Assembly: GCA_964644845.1 (NCBI GenBank)
Contig: CAZXXS010000039.1
Location: 1-7,325, forward strand
DNA from: Geothermovivens sp964644845
GTDB lineage: Bacteria > Zhuqueibacterota > Zhuqueibacteria > Oleimicrobiales > Geothermoviventaceae
Length of the DNA stretch: 7,325 bases
Direction of reading: 5' to 3'
Shown here: positions 7,090 through 7,325 of the stretch, one piece after another
Layout: each line of letters starts with the position of its first letter
Position numbering within the stretch: position 1 is the stretch's first letter
The notes under the pieces: model-generated
What the model was told of the DNA's origin: nothing
Databases searched by the model: none
Seen by the model: the letters and a program-made list of their open reading frames with translations, nothing else
Program-made: the position numbers and the translations under genes

Positions 7090-7325
7090 ATGAAAGCGAA
7101 CACGGTCTGGCTGAGTTGCCAGGCAACCGAGGGGATGTTTCCAGAGGAAGCGGCGGTTCTTTTGGACACGTAGAGTGGACCGGTCAACTTTTTCGCACCG
7201 AAGGCGATTCTTCGCGGCAGCTTCGGGGACAACGGGATGTACGCCGACGCAGAAATCAGGGTCTACAAGCTCGGCGAGGACGAGGATGGAGCCGTTGTTA
7301 TCTTGCCGCAACCACCCATCGATGG
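7090..7325 (+). pseudogene. Interrupted small gene of unknown function (in-frame TAG at codon 28; 3' end outside window)
   Basis: From ATG 7090 the frame reads MKANTVWLSCQATEGMFPEE and on to LLDT, hits TAG at 7171-7173, then stays open for 50 codons to the window end. The second part contains NFFAPKAILRG, GMYADAEIRVYKLGEDEDGA and VVILPQPPID. About 70% of third codon positions are G or C both before and after the stop, which fits one continuous gene. The strong ribosome binding site and well-formed beta-strand-like sequence also argue for a real protein. A single C-to-T (CAG to TAG) or G-to-T (GAG to TAG) change would explain the stop. I do not recognise the family. Alternatives are a sequencing error, UAG readthrough, or two separate short ORFs; no obvious restart codon with its own ribosome binding site follows the TAG before the ATG at about 7237. 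Confidence 0.5.

Noticed and set aside
6715..7311. Minus-strand 198-residue open frame across the right-hand region
   Set aside because: Its composition is rich in His, Ser, Pro and Arg, it shows no motif, and the + strand frame from 7090 has a better ribosome binding site and more protein-like sequence.

Overview
This 7,325-base window is a moderately GC-rich bacterial segment (roughly 58% G+C by eye). All supportable genes lie on the + strand. It carries two large carbohydrate-active-type proteins, one probably cytosolic small helical protein, and an apparently broken gene at the right edge. No RNA gene, CRISPR array, transposase or integrase was seen. The DUF4838 family and the multi-domain secreted glycosidase style are typical of environmental polysaccharide degraders (Planctomycetes, Verrucomicrobia, Bacteroidetes, KSB1/Latescibacteria-like lineages). 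The sequence alone does not decide among these.

Layout. Bases 1-1761 are the 3' part of a DUF4838 protein whose N-terminus lies outside the window. A 631-base stretch without a convincing gene follows (1762-2392). Bases 2393-5992 encode a 1,199-residue secreted protein with a signal peptide, an N-terminal alpha/beta domain of the type seen in GH20/GH67 enzymes, a GH-like barrel, and a chain of C-terminal beta-sandwich modules. A short gap with a weak hairpin leads to a 209-residue protein (6077-6706) with a very basic C-terminal tail. Its core resembles helical proteins that I associate from memory with SEC-C-type hypothetical proteins. From 6707 to the end there is only fragmentary coding signal: two doubtful tiny ORFs, then a reading frame from 7090 that has an excellent ribosome binding site, coding-like composition and a single in-frame TAG at 7171.

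How the genes may work together. The two large proteins end in the same jelly-roll module, with a matching G-x-N-D-G-V-x-V-W-x-N-G core motif. This suggests that they act in the same extracytoplasmic place on related glycans and share a carbohydrate-binding or surface-docking accessory. Both are distantly like uronidase/hexosaminidase-type glycosidases, but the substrate cannot be read from the sequence. The small downstream gene has no obvious link to glycan breakdown and may belong to a separate unit.
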